This document shows positions 1-12,353 of a DNA stretch of 64,000 bases, in pieces. Both the position numbers and the translations under genes were made by a program. Under the pieces are notes generated by a model. That model saw only the letters and a list, made by a program, of their open reading frames with translations. It did no database searches and was not told the origin of the DNA. Position 1 is the stretch's first letter. Every line of letters starts with the position of its first letter. This DNA is from Chaunax sp. Z400 (taxonomy: Eukaryota > Chordata > Actinopteri > Lophiiformes > Chaunacidae), in NCBI GenBank assembly GCA_037577475.1, contig CM075192.1, forward strand, positions 13,673,908 to 13,737,907, read 5' to 3'.

Positions 1-2579
1 AGTGCCATTCTAGTTTGTGGAATAGTTATTTCGGGACCCGTAACTTTTTACAGACATTTAACACTCTGGCTCACATGTCCGATGGTCAAATATTTGATAG
101 CCAATGGAGATTAGTGTATAAGTTATTGTATTTTAGCTAGAATACAGCAATAGTTTAAAGCAAAACATCAGACACACACAAGAGAGCAGTAGCTACTAAA
201 AACCATTGTAGTTGTACAGCTAAACCTGCCTGAAAGAGGCAACATGCCTGCATTTGCAGATTTAAAATTGTACTGTTGAGACTTTCCTGTCCTCTTGGTG
301 GCACATAATGCATGAACTCATAGAAGTCGAACTTGTCTGACAACTTCCCCCTGTGGAAAAGCTGCAGCTTGCTTAATGTGAATGAGGGAGAGCCTGTTGG
401 CTCCATGTGGTGTGTTGAAAAGAAAGAGTACAATACATTAATCTTCTTGTATTTAGGTGACTAATTAAACTAAAATTAGTTCAAAACAGAAACATATCAA
501 TTAAATGCTATTAATCTATGTCAAAAATGCCATTAAGGTACCTCAACTGGGAGAAAACTGAGTACGATTATGTTGCTACATAAAACCAAATGACAGCACC
601 AGTATCAGATAGTAAAACAAACACGAACAAGCTCATGTGTTTTTGGAAATATACTGTTTCCCCCACAAAAACCTATGAGGAACATTTCATACACTCCGCT
701 GTTTATTTAGGTTCTGCCCAACGATACTTTCATATTAGGTCAGCTCTGTTTTTCTCTTTCTTTTGTGATATCCGTTCTTCCCTCTCTTGTTCCCCTTTTT
801 CTCCCCCTTAGCCTGGTCCTGACTCCCTGGTTCGTGGAGCCTGGCCAAGGCGTGTGTCCCTGGAGGAGCCAGAGGGGAGATGGAGAGAGGGGGCAGCAAG
901 GGGCTGCAGATACCAATTCCAAAACCACAGCTGCTGCAGCCTCTCCTCTCCTCTCCTCTCCTCTCCAGAGGAGAAGGGTGTTTTTCTACATGTGCACTTA
1001 TGTGTGAAGAAGAGAGATGCTGACTGGGTGTTTATGTGCATCCCTGTGTGCTGATAGAGAGCTGGATGGTTCGGCAGTGATGGTATGGAGACCAGGATCT
1101 CACAACAAAGCAAGAGAGTTCACCCAGAGAACAAAAGAGGGAGGGAGGAAGTTTGACAGACATAAAGCCTGGCGAGCAGATTGGGACTGCCGGCAACTGG
1201 AAGGAAGAGGCTGTTAGATGATCTGCAGAAGTTTTAAGCATCACAAGAACAATATGAAATCCCTCTGATTTAGATTCCTCTGACGTTTTTGGAGGAAGGT
1301 GTTGCACAGCACCTGCACTCAAAAGTAGGAACGGAAAACAGTTCATGACCTGACATGTTAACAAATCACATCAAGGTTGCCTTCAAGGTATATGCTGGCT
1401 CTCTTCTTTCTCTCATTCAGCGCCCTGATTATCCAGGTGGGAGTGAAACCAAAAAAAAAAAATAAAAAAAATAAAAAAGGATGTAGTTTCCAACCTGCTT
1501 TGCTATCAGCCCCAACTGGGCCTCCTGGAGTGCTTTTCTGCTGACATCACTGCACAGAGACCTGGCAAGCCAATCTCTCCCCTGCTCAACCATTCCCTTC
1601 TCCTTGCTTCCTGCCCTGATGATGTCACACACCATATGGTTTTCAGCAGTATCAAGCCGGAAAAGAGATTTAGTCAGTGGAGAGGAGAAGGAGAGAAAAG
1701 GAGGAGGGCTGGAACGGGGTACAGGTCGGACACAGAAAACAAAAGGTTCACTCTTCCGCTTGTGTGTGCTGTGAGTGGAAGGTAGAGAGGGAGAGGAGCG
1801 GGGAGTAGGTGAGGGGGCGAGAGGGGAATATGGCTGCACTGTGTGAGGCTAATGAGGAGAGACCAGGGAGCAGAGACCATGCATCGGACAGCCATGTGCT
1901 GCACAGACACCCAATGGACGGCATGCACACAAACACATATTTGAAGAGATACACACATTTAACCACACTGTACTGAGAGAGTAGGCAGGATTGAGCTAAC
2001 AAGGCCATCCTGGCAAATGTGGTTGAGTGTGCATTGTTTGACTATCTCTCATTAAATGTTAATATAATGTTTTATGAGATAAATAATTATTTAGCTGTCT
2101 TTTATTTCCTATTATTGTACTTATTTGAGCTTCTATCGGTTGTTAAAAGCATGCATAGCTACGTTTATGTGAAAGGGCTTATTAGTAGTATTAAACCAGT
2201 AGAGGATTATCATTGGAATCTGCAGGTCTTCAGCTTTACAAAGTGTTTTAGCCTATTTCTACCTGTGCATGAAATGATCAGCACCAAATACGAGACAACT
2301 TGTGGACATAGTAGGACATTCGGCTGCTAATATTTCCCCCAGGAGGTGATGGAGATTAAAACACAGCAAAAAGAACTGTGTAATAAAAACCGCTCTGTTG
2401 TGAGAAGTCACACTTTTTACTTTACTCAAATCCAAATATGACTCAACTTTTCATATAAAAAACACAAAACAAATACAAGTTGCTTAACTTCAGTATACAA
2501 TGCGTATTCCCCAATTGTGTTTAGCCTTCCTCAGGTTGTATATCAACCTTTTTTTCCGGATGTTGATTTGAAGGAATGA
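1..2579. other. Upstream intergenic DNA, no gene seen
   Basis: Open frames here are short, overlap on both strands and show no recognisable domain. The stretch at about 740-1200 and 1430-1850 is purine-rich on the + strand with simple-sequence patches, which opens long antisense frames without coding meaning. No splice-bounded exon, RNA gene or known repeat was recognised. Confidence 0.6.
941..966. repeat. (CTCTC)n pentanucleotide repeat
   Basis: About five tandem copies of a CTCTC unit, followed directly by a short inverted echo (AGAGGAGA). It is a simple low-complexity tract. Confidence 0.85.
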
Positions 2580-2812
2580 TAAAATGTTGGAAAACGTATT
2601 CTTTCAGAGTTAAATGTCTGAAAGGTTTGAAGCTGGATCCAGGAGGTGATTAGCTTAGCTTAGATGAAGACTGGAAGCGGGAGGAAACAGCTGGCCTTGT
2701 ATCTCTAAAATTGTCTAATTATTGACCTTCAGAGGTGCTGGCAGCTGGATATTTTAAAACTTTGGACAGAGTCAGGCTAGATGTTTCCAGGGTTTGCGCT
2801 AATCTAATCTAA
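2580..2812 (+). repeat. Teleost interspersed repeat, copy A (TTAGCTTAGC family)
   Basis: The segment holds an AAATGTTGGAAAACG-like stretch, then TTAGCTTAGCTTAGATGAAG, then an inverted partner ending CTAATCTAATCTAA at 2812. The outer arms of 2650-2812 form an imperfect terminal inverted repeat around a core mentioning an 'AGGTGCTGGCAGCTGG' stretch. A related copy lies at about 30508-30720. The motif series (retained 'GACTGG...GGAAACAGCT') is common as an interspersed repeat in spiny-rayed fish genomes; I do not know its formal family name. Confidence 0.65.
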
Positions 2813-5484
2813 TTGTTTTTTGGCAGTAGCTTCCTATTTACAGAAATGAGAGAGGAATTGATCCTCACATCAAACTCTAAAAAAGTGAAAACTTCTCAAA
2901 ATGTGACTATTAACATAGTATATTTATTATTTATAAAAAATGGTTGTAATGTTACTCATATTTCTCTTTTAAATTCACTCGACTACTTGATGGACTGTAA
3001 ACACTGAAAGTGGAAAGAACCTCATACCATCCTGATGATGGCAAGACTGCCAAATATATTTGGGGAATAAAATATGGAATAGAAATATATCAAAACCAGA
3101 AACTATTTCGTATTCATACATGTTTCCTTTGTGGAAAAAAGTCAAGTATTTCAGATCTGGCTCTAATCATAGTATCTTCCATCACCAGCAGTTAGGCAAA
3201 CTGGAACAGTGACCAAATGCACACAATAGATCTGCTCACTCAAATGACATGCCTTGCACGCCTATCCTCTAAAGCTGTCACAAAATGGCTCATTAGATTG
3301 AGTTAAGGGAGGTTTATATGTACATGTTGAGCCTATCATTCAATTTTTGGTGAAGGGAATCTGGAGCTGCAGGGGCGTGTGTCTGGTGTGGTGGGGGGCC
3401 GTCACAGCAAGCATCTGGAGATATGATGATGTCTGAAAGAAAGAAAGAAAGATACACACTTTTCAGGCAGACAGAAATGGAGCAATAATAAGTTGATAGC
3501 AATATTCCTCTATGAAAACCTAAATTGAAATGCGTGTTTTGGGCCTGAGACATAGTGACCCTACAACATATCTGCTAACAGATGTCTGAAAAAGTTGGCT
3601 ACAGCCATTCGGTATTCATCCCCTCATTGTGTCTCTGTATCCATCCCACAAAGTTTCTGCAAAATCTATGTCAAATGTAAAACCCTTGAATGTGCACACT
3701 TGGAGAAATGGTGGGAAAAGTGTGTGATTTAGAGGGTGACAGCGGACCGTTAAGGGATTTAGCTGTGCAGCCTGCCTTATCTGCAGATCTGGTTCCTCAC
3801 TGACTGTTGGGCTTTGGGGAAGAAGACGTGCACAGTCTCTAGGATGGCCTCCGCGGGCTGTGTTTTGGACTCAGCTCGCAGCCTTAATTGAATCATTGCT
3901 TACAACCAGCAATTTGGAGGCTTTTTCAGTTCATTAAAAGTTCAGCGTTTCAGGTTTTCTGCATTCCAGATTACGGTATGTTAAATTGTAATTTGACAGG
4001 CTGAAGTTGAATGACCAGCGCAGGCCTCTGGAGGTCTGTGATTGATATGAGGTAAAGTCTGTCTGGGAGGACCACAGCTGTATCCAAAGACACTCAAAGG
4101 AACTGAAATTAAGCAACATTAGGTTTTACTGTGTTATACTTTAAAAAAAAAATGTGTTTACTTTTTACCCTGTCTGTCCTTTAGCTGTGCGTTGGTTTTG
4201 ATATCAGACAACATATCAATATGCAGATATCATTTTTGACTGCAGCCCCTCCCCTCATGTTGTAATGGAGGTCAAAACAACATGCGGCTGCATAGTTTAT
4301 TTATTGGTTATGATGCGTTTTTAAACTATTAACAATCTAGACTGGACCCCAGTGAGCTCCTACTTTGAGTTAAGGTATATTGTTGCACTTGGGACTGTCT
4401 GTTTGTGCTATTTATTGCTGATGAGGTTACGATAGGTGCATAGTTGCTATTGGTTACGCCAAAAACCTCACAGATTTCACTGATTAGTTGGACTATTTAT
4501 TTGAAATGAGCGTTCACCTTCAGAGTCCAGATAAAATGCATTTCATAATAGAAAATATTTAGCCAAACCTAAACTGGCTTGAAACTGATAGAAACACAAT
4601 TATTGAATATTTCCAACATATTGAAATATTAACTGTCTTTAAAAATAAGGCTGGGGAATGTGGTCTTTAGATATCACCACCAGGCAGCCATACACTGTTT
4701 TTAAAGCTGCGGAAATTAAAGAATCAAATAAGGCTAAAGGATGTATCCTACCTGGTAAGCAGTGTATGACATCACTATATGTGTCACTAGGTGGAAAAAC
4801 TATTTTGGACCAAAACACGGCATCACATCCTTGATACAACATATCTATTCTCCTGCACAGCTCTGCCTACCTCTGTCAGTAAGGTTATCAACAGTTCATC
4901 GAGGGAACATGGAAGTGGGAGACAATACCTTCCTCCACTCCAACAGCCTCCTGGGGTTGCTCGGATCACTTCACCTGCACCTTGTCGTAGATGATTTAAG
5001 GAGGAAAGGACCCCGCATGCTTTATGAGATTGTCAGCTGGTGTTGTGATCAAAACAAACATACATTTTTCTCAGTGTGTGTTTCGCTGGATCGTATCGGC
5101 TGTCTATTAACAACCTCAGTGATGGTAAAATAATTACTTTCATCAATTTCAATCTGCGGTCTTTCAAACACTTCAAACATGAGGCTGGGGAAAGACTTTA
5201 ACAATCAACTGATCATCTCTGACATAATACATCTAAATAGAGAAGATTAATTCTGCATTAGAATTAACACTTTTAGAAAGTTTACGACTCCTGCTAACTT
5301 CTGTACAAGAAGTACTTTTCAGAGACACTGAAGCCAATTAGCAACGATATACAGACTCAGATTTTTTTCTCAATCACTTGTAGCATATACTTTAATATAA
5401 TTCAGCCTTCAGTGATGTTTATAACCAAAAATAATCACAAAACAGCATACATGTTATTTAAGGGCATTTGTTAGCCTTTTTTAG
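2813..5484. other. Upstream intergenic DNA, no gene seen
   Basis: AT-rich non-coding sequence. The longest open frame (4762-5133) shows no recognisable domain, no credible splice sites around it and no codon pattern that sets it apart from its surroundings. No tRNA-like or other RNA structure was recognised. Confidence 0.55.
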
Positions 5485-5885
5485 TAGTTGGAACTAAGAA
5501 CATTTACTCATGGGCAACATTTTTAAGGACTTACAATTTACTTCAACACTTTATACTATCTTATACTTGTACTCCATGACTCCTCTGAGGGAAATACTGT
5601 ACATTGTATTTCACTGCATCAATATGACAGCTGACACTTTCACACCGAAAACATTCAATCAGTCTATAAAATATGATGCATTGTTATACATTACACTATG
5701 ATAAAGCAACTAGATTTAAGTATTGTAATACTAGCAGGGGCAAAAGTACTTGAAATAGAAGTACTTTTAGTGCTTAAACTACATTTTGTTGCTTTTCATG
5801 TGAGCGGTTTTTAATTCTAATGAAGTATCTTTATAGTGAACTGCTACTTACTAAAATAAAATATAAGAATACTTCTTGCCCCCAC
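5485..5885 (+). repeat. Teleost 'ACTAAG...ACATTTACTC' interspersed repeat
   Basis: Begins with GGAACTAAGAACATTTACTC, continues through TACTTGTACTCCATGACTCC, and ends with several AGTACTTTTA-like words and GAATACTTCTTGCCCCC. The run of 'aagtact' words at both ends and the 'tatacttgtactccat' core are typical of a very abundant non-autonomous repeat of percomorph fishes. The copy is degenerate. It ends about 180 bp before the CpG-rich hic1 promoter region begins. Confidence 0.65.
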
Positions 5886-6060
5886 ATTTTATTGTGACTT
5901 AAAGGATATTTATCACTAAATGTTATCTCACCTGAACTCAGTTTACTTAACTTTAATTTACATAGAGCTGATTAATCTTTAGGAGCTGACATGAGTCTTC
6001 ATGAGCTTGATTAAACACCTCATCAATATAAACTTATAGACATATAGTACTCACAAATCA

Positions 6061-6480
6061 GAGGTCTTAGCTCTCCTGCCTCCAATTTCCCCCCCAAATC
6101 ACTCCTCACGTCCTTGATTGCGTGTCCAAAGGGACTCGCTGCCACGGAGCGCACCATTGGGTGTCGCTGTGCGCGTAAAGTCTCAAACCAGTAGGTTTGG
6201 TCCGGCCGGACCCCAGCACAGTTTGAAGTGTCAGATAGTCTCGTTAACACGTGAGAAATTATATTGTATTGAATAGAGTGGATGAAGGGAAAAACCGGGA
6301 CTGAAGGGGCTGCAAAAAATACGCGGGAAGAAAAGTTTTGACGGAGAGTTGGACTTCGTGGAAACTGCGGAGGTCGCGATGAGGGAATGCCGAAAAGGAG
6401 CGCAGACATACGGCCAGAGCACCAGACATGAGTCCGAGGTAAGATTGTGATGCAGCCGAGAAGCACGGGTGACATCCACG
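6061..6480 (+). promoter_or_regulatory. hic1: CpG-rich TATA-less promoter region, probable distal hic1 promoter
   Basis: By hand count this 420-bp stretch has about 27 CpG dinucleotides, while the flanks have almost none. This marks it as CpG-island-like in an AT-rich setting. No TATA box is seen near the candidate first exon. A strong splice donor follows at 6438/6439. In mammals HIC1 has a GC-rich TATA-less promoter upstream of a TATA-containing one, and this block sits in the matching position. The exact start site cannot be read from the sequence, and a divergent minus-strand transcript from the same island is possible. Confidence 0.55.
6379..6438 (+). other. hic1: Candidate alternative first exon of hic1 (uORF to splice donor)
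   Basis: The sequence CCGAG/GTAAGATT is a near-consensus donor at 6438/6439. If spliced to the acceptor at 12353/12354, the hic1 frame meets a stop (TGA, 6429-6431) inside this exon. Translation of hic1 would then start at ATG 12371 and give 729 residues. A uORF starts at ATG 6379 with G at -3. It runs 20 codons to the donor, continues Val-Val-Asp in the main exon and stops at TGA 12363-12365, five bases before the main ATG. A second ATG at 6428 opens a frame that overlaps the main start. The 5' limit of the exon is unknown; only the part from the uORF to the donor is marked. Confidence 0.45.
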
Positions 6481-7140
6481 CAGACCTGTGTTTATACACT
6501 GTCACAATGAGTAGCTTCTGTAAACCACAGTGATGAATTTATCCAGGTTTTAATTAGCGTCTGGTTTTCAAGGTTTTGATGTGGCTTTCAGTTTAGATAA
6601 AACCTGAACATCTGGATTATATGTCCGACCTAAAGCTCATAAAGTAACTTCATGGACATTTTTATATTTTAAATTTGAATCTCCACGTATGAAAAATAAA
6701 TCGTCCAAAACACTGGAGATCTCTTGGATTTTTCAACGTTAGGCTAAGTGTATGCTTAAAGTAAGAAATTTATAAAATTCAACTAGAATTAAAACGATTT
6801 AATAATTTGAACTGAATAAGATGACTGCACTCTATACAGAAGAAAAGGTGGAATATTAAAAGAAATTTGAGAGGCAGTTATTATAAAGATTAAACAGCGT
6901 CCGTAACGTGTTGTCTGTCATGCATATCTGCACTAAAAAGAATCTAAATTAGGAATAGACTTCAATACATTTCAGGGAAAAACAATTATTAGATAGGCAC
7001 ATTATTTAGTCATAGAAATAGGCCCTAATGCCCTTACGTTGCCACCTTTCTGCCGATTTACAATATTAATGCTGTCCACTTTTAATAAGTCCATGACGGG
7101 TGAAGGTGTTCTTTACAAGTTACAGCAGGTGTTTCACCTG

Positions 7141-7150
7141 AGAGACAGAC

Positions 7151-7182
<32 letters not shown>

Positions 7183-7191
7183 AGAGAGAGA
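7141..7191. repeat. (GA)n microsatellite
   Basis: GACA/GA-rich tract with an uninterrupted GA run of about 24 bp, ending in GGGAGGGAGAGAGAGA. It lies between the two candidate hic1 first exons. Confidence 0.9.
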
Positions 7192-7761
7192 TTTTAGTTT
7201 GTGATAACATCTTTTCAGTTTCCACTTAGCTAATTGTGTTCTTTAAGTGAAGTCTGAGGTTTTATGACGTCTATAGATTTTTTTTTTATCTGCAGGGGAG
7301 GTAAAAGACACCTTGATTTAAATGTCCTATAGGCGCATCTATATTAAAAACTTCTACTTAAAACATTTAAGGAGAGGTAAATACGGATTGTAATTGAATT
7401 TTGACGAGTTAAATGAGATATGATGGTGTTTGGGGGTATCCTTGAAGGTCCTGATCATTCACATGCATGTATGCCAACATATGGACGTATGTAGGCCTAT
7501 ACTATTTTACAGCTGCGTGTCTCTTTAAGACGATGTGTTGAGTTAAGTTCAAGTCGGGGTCACTTAAAGTTCCTGCCCCCGATTTTACCTTTTAGTTTTA
7601 TTATAGACTGACATCACACGGGGCGCTAAAACACTTAAGGCGCATAGAGGCTCCATTATCATCTCGGTGCGCGTTATTGCCCCGACTCAAAAATAGCTAA
7701 GGAAATTACTAGAAAAAAATAGGAGGAAACTGATGCTGGTCTAAGCACGTATTTTTTTTTT

Positions 7762-7769
7762 TATAAGAG
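7762..7769 (+). promoter_or_regulatory. hic1: TATA-like box of proximal hic1 promoter
   Basis: TATAAGAG follows a T-rich tract and lies about 225 bp upstream of the exon-1 ATG at 7987. A start about 30 bp downstream would give a purine-rich 5' UTR of roughly 195 nt. The CpG density rises again at about 7555-7700 just upstream. Mammalian HIC1 also has a TATA-containing proximal promoter. The assignment rests on motif and position only. Confidence 0.4.
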
Positions 7770-7922
7770 GGGATGAGAAAGAGAGGAAAGGAGGGGCAGA
7801 GAGACAGAGAAAAGAGGGAGAGGGAGGAAAGTGGGTGGGAGGACGGACCTAAGGAGCGACAAGAAATTCATATCAATTAATAATCATAAAAAAGAGCTGG
7901 CAGACTCGCTCGGAAAACTGGC

Positions 7923-7985
7923 ATGGTTTTTGGAGGCTGGCAGTTCAAAGCTGAAACGTCAGATATGACTCCTAGAGACTGCTGA
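7923..7985 (+). promoter_or_regulatory. hic1: Upstream ORF in hic1 exon 1 leader
   Basis: ATG 7923 has G at -3 and G at +4, a strong vertebrate initiation context. It opens a 20-codon frame that stops at TGA 7983-7985, one base before the main ATG at 7987. If the leader starts near 7790 this uORF is transcribed, and main-frame translation would need leaky scanning or very short-range reinitiation. This suggests translational control but is unproven. Confidence 0.5.
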
Positions 7986-7986
7986 G

Positions 7987-8038
7987 ATGATCATTAAGGG
8001 AGACTTAGATCGGATGGCAGAAGACATCGGGCATGCAG
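7987..8038 (+). CDS. hic1: hic1 coding exon 1 (N-terminal 17 codons plus one base)
   Basis: The frame begins at ATG 7987, with an in-frame stop upstream (TGA 7966-7968), and reads MIIKGDLDRMAEDIGHA before the donor GCAG/GTAGGA at 8038/8039. The exon leaves one base. The main exon supplies 17 bases before its own ATG at 12371, so the join is in frame and encodes a Gly-Gly-Gly-Leu-Lys-Thr bridge. The spliced reading frame totals 2259 nt including the stop, or 752 residues. Human HIC1 likewise has a longer isoform with a short extra N-terminus before the Met-Leu-(x)-(x)-Met-Glu start of the shorter isoform. The frame match and the upstream stop are strong internal support; a transcript is still needed to prove the junction. 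Confidence 0.75.
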
Positions 8039-11000
8039 GTAGGAGCTGCTGCACACAGGCACCCACACAAGAACAGGAGAAGGATGACATGTAGGTTTAT
8101 ATTCATTAAACTGTGATATGCTGTCGGGAAGAAAATAGGCTGACTTTTTACGATAATTAGTTGTTATTCCAGGATCATTTTGACATCGACGATACAGACT
8201 TTTTCTCCGCATTACGAGAACATTTTTTTTAATGATAGTAATTAAATAGGCCGATATATAGACCTCGTTAATCTTTAAAATCATCTAGGATCAGTGCTAG
8301 ATGGTATATCATGCTTCGAAAATCTAAAATTGTCTAAACGTTTCGAGCAACAAATCAAATCAATCGTCCGTTTAGTTTTCATTTTCGATTTCATTTTTTT
8401 TTCGCTTTTTAATAACAGCCTATATTTGATGTAAAGGTTAAAGGGATCACCGACCTCTGTCAAAGTTCCGCTTCTTCAGTAATCCTGTAATAAATACCCT
8501 ATAAAGAGGAAGCTCCAGCAGAAAACAGACACACCAAAGATTTTGTAGGAATATTTGGGAGCGTGAATTTGTGGATACCGTGATTTTTTTTGCTTGTGTG
8601 TAAGAAGAGATGCTTCTAATGCTGTTGACAGGTTTGAAGAAGGAACAGCTGTCTGATAGGTGGAGGTGATTTAGGGCTCTTTAGCGGTGAGAAGCTGAAT
8701 ATTTTTTTAAGGATGCAGCTCAGAGACAGATTCACTCGTTTAATGCATAAATGAAAAGTAAAACAGATCGAAGACACACAGAGGTACGGTCCTGTCCTGT
8801 CGGCGACACTCTGCCGCAGCTGATAACTTAATGCTTCGCTTGAGTAACGCGACGTTATATTAAAGGCACTTGAAATCCACCCTGATGAAACGTGAGAAGG
8901 GCAAACAAACATCCCATACAGTCATTTTTATTTTTTTAAAATTAAATAATCGTAGTCGATTGATCATCAGAGTTTAGGGGACGAAATCAGAAATAGGCCC
9001 AAGTAATTAAAAATATAATTAATATCTGCTGTAAAACCTGCATGATGTTAAATGATTGTGTCAAAAATGACTATTATTATATAAGTGTTATCTAGGACAA
9101 TATCATATTAAATAATCTGATTAATTAAACTCTGTTATCTCAGTTCCTTACCAGATTAAGAGGCTGTGTTACTCTCATACTTCCAACAGTGTTTTATATC
9201 AGTATGTGATGACTTTTAGATGACTGATTATAGCAGTCACACAGGAAACTCGCACTCTCCATGGTGTTTTCTGAACTCATAGTAATAGGTGCTATTTGAT
9301 CTGTGCATCAGGATGTAGTTTTTCTAGCTGAATTGTGAAACAAAGTCTGTTATTTAATGGCAGTAAAGCTATAAAAAATAAGTTATTAGTTGGATTAAAG
9401 AAATACAAATGTACACTAAAATATCTTTTTGCAAATTTAAACTGACTTTGTACTTGAGCGCTTCCTCATTAATTTAACATGGACTCCATGTGAACATGGT
9501 CAAATGGGTTCTAAATTAAATAAGGCTATAGGAGCATGGCCAGCAAATTGAAATGAAAGAAAATAAAATGTCAACATGCAGTTTTAAGGAGATGTTTGGA
9601 AAGTTTGTGACAGAGGCTGCATGTAGATGGTCTGCCGCTTTACTCCTAATCCCCAAAGTATTGAAACAACAAAACATGGTGTCAATGAATATCGATCTGA
9701 TGCAAATAAGGTCATAATTCCATTACCATCAAGTACATCATAATTTTTTTAAGTTTCCTCTGCATGCTGTTCTGTGTTCATGCCATCCTAACAGGATGTA
9801 GAGAGCTTACACATGTCCACCAGATCAAGAGCTTAATAAAACACGTTTCACTGTTCACTTTTTGACAGCAGGCTACATTCTAGAGGAGCTCAGACATTCT
9901 AAAAGCAAAGTGGCCTCTGAAAAGGCTCATTCTGATCACAGCGGAAGAAAAGAGATCTTTATTGTCTTAATGGGAAACCCACAGACTTTGACTGTTTTTA
10001 GCAGACAAAACAGCAAAAGTAATTTACTGTATGCACAGCATGTTGCAGGTGCACAGAAATGTTGCCTTGTGCATTATTTTTTTCACTTGTTTCACAAGAG
10101 ATTTTCATGAAATTTGCAAGGATGTATTAAATGTGGATTTATACGTCTTTTTATGTCCTATATTCTTTTATTATTCTGTCCTCATAAATGAGGATAGATA
10201 AAATACTTAATTTTCTGTGACTGAAACTGGACCACACAGACCGCAAGAATGTACACAAACAGCATGAGTACACAACATGTCAACATGCTCCGCACAATAA
10301 CCAGTAACATAATAAGCTGAACACCCCTTTATGCAACAGAGACTCTGCTAAAGCTCAGCAAGTTACGGAAAGTACTTGGCCTATTCCTCATATCTCACTA
10401 ATTTTTAAACACGTTTGATCTGGCCGACTTTGAAATTTCTACAAAAATATGACCGCTGAGTAATCAGAGCCAGACAGAAACCAGAAGTGGAAACACTTTA
10501 GATGACAACTGGGAACATGACGGAGCGTAAACCCACCTTAATGTGCCATACCTGCCTTTTTATTCACAGTCTTTGTAAGTATTTATGACCAGATAATAAG
10601 TAAGGAATACATAAGTGTAGACATGAGGACAGAACCGTCTAAAATAAAACCAGAAGTCAATACTTTTTATTTTAATAATTCTATTTTTCTTTCATATTGA
10701 TGCATGATCACTCGCTGGATCTCATACGTATTGTGACTTTTTTACTTTCCATTTTTATCAGTGATGGTATTTCCTTATGATGTAACAGGCCTGAGTTTTA
10801 GGAATTCACAGTTTCAGCCGCGGTGCATTGTAAGAGAAAAATAGTACACACATTTTTGTTCAGGAATCCCCAGAATTCCAAAGCAACTCATTCATCAAGG
10901 TGTTTTTTTTTATTTAGACTCACACTTCTCTATTCTTGTGCTGAGCGTGTACACTGGTTGAAATAAACAAGAAGTGAATGAGCTGGTGTCAGGAAGAGCA

Positions 11001-12353
11001 TGATCGGACAGATGACATGACATTTATTTAGTTGCTTGTTTCCCATCAGCGAGACTAAGCCCCAGGGACAGTTTGAGATGTTTAATCTCATAAGTAAACT
11101 ATCCTCAAATACCACTGGTTGAACAATACATGGTGTTTCACGCATGCAGCTGATATAGTTTATTTTAGGCTTGATGGAACAATTAGTGTTGATATTTCAG
11201 TGTGTATGAATGTGTGTGTGTATGTTTGTGCGTATTAGATCCCTGGAGTTCATCTAAATGAAAAGTATTGAACCATGTAATGCTGATTTACATCCCGTGC
11301 ACACGGTGTTCCTTATATGACTGGGCAGAAGGGAGAGCTGAAAGAATTATCTTTTTTTCTGTTTATACCTGCTGTTCATCATACTGGAGAAACATTCATC
11401 CCTTGCTTTGTTTAAAACTTTGCACACCACTTATGGAATACTTTATCAGGAAGCCAGCAGTTACAAAATATATTTCTGCAGTTTGCTGATTTTTTTTTTT
11501 TGTCTCTCTTTTTTTTGCTCGCTGTAGAGGAAGTGAATGCAGAGACTTGAATTTCTGATAATGAGAAAACCACTGCAACCATTCACCTTTGGCAAAAGTT
11601 CACTTTTACTGAGTGGCCTTCATGTGCACTTCCCACACATAAGTTCTGCACTCTGCACATGTTCCATCGAGTTGAATCTATGAATTAAACATGATTATGT
11701 AAATATTTAATGATAAGAACAAACTTTATTTATAAAGCACTTTTCAAAAACAGACTTATATAGTGATTTACACAGTTAAAACAGGATTAAACAAAACAGG
11801 ATGGAGCCAAATAAACAACAATAAAAAAATTGTAAAAATGTTAAGAAATGTCTGCAGTAAATTAGAGTGCTAGAAATAATAAAAGTCATTTTTAAAGAGA
11901 TACGTTTTGAGAAGTGAATTTAAAGATGTTACTGATTATGCAAGCTTCAGGGCAGGGAGATCCAGAGCTAAGGGGCTTTAACTTCATATGCCCAGCATGA
12001 ATTACAAATTCAAAAATAACAACCCCCCCCCCTTACTATGAGTTTGCCTATGAATGCAATTAAAATAAGTTATGCTATTTTTTAAAGAGAAAATCTGTTA
12101 TTAATTTTTGTTCATACTCATAAATGTATCCATATGCAAACACTTTTTTTATTTCCTTATTACCACTGCAATTTTCTTTATAGACTTATTACTCTTATTT
12201 TGGCAATCAAACCTCTCATATTTATTTTAATACAGGCTAAACTATAAATCATAACATTTAATAGATAATTAGTGCTGAAAATTGCCCATTATACATTTTG
12301 TGCATTGAAATGCTGGCTGCCACATGACGTTTCACAGCTATCTGTTGTTTTAG
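8039..12353 (+). other. hic1: hic1 intron 1
   Basis: The intron starts GTAGGA and ends CTGTTGTTTTAG, with a pyrimidine-rich tract and a possible branch site near 12323-12330. It is 4315 bp from the proximal first exon, or 5915 bp if the distal exon (6438) is used. The body is AT-rich, with no coding exon recognised and one degenerate interspersed repeat at about 11705-11995. A CACCC/GGCACCC word at about 8054-8061 loosely resembles the GGCA core bound by HIC1 itself, too weak to call a site. Confidence 0.7.
11705..11995 (+). repeat. Teleost interspersed repeat within hic1 intron
   Basis: Opens with AACAAACTTTATTTATAAAG and CACTTTTCAAAAACAGAC. It has an A-rich middle (ACAGGATTAAACAAAACAGG) and then AAAGAGATACGTTTTGAGAAGTGAATTTAAAG followed by CAGGGCAGGGAGATCCAGAGCTAAGGGGC (given here only as landmarks). 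The series 'ctttatttataaagcac ... gagatgttttgagaagtgatttaaag ... caggctgttccagag' is a familiar dispersed repeat in fish introns. The copy is old. Confidence 0.55.

Noticed and set aside
6023..6505. 160-codon minus-strand ORF over the CpG island
   Set aside because: It probably stays open because of local GC richness, with no domain. A divergent transcript is possible, but a protein is not supported.
12272..12353. hic1 translation starting at ATG 12272
   Set aside because: The 27 codons from 12272 to the acceptor are intronic: they precede a clear splice acceptor (TTGTTTTAG), have no HIC1 similarity, and an in-frame spliced N-terminus exists at 7987-8038.
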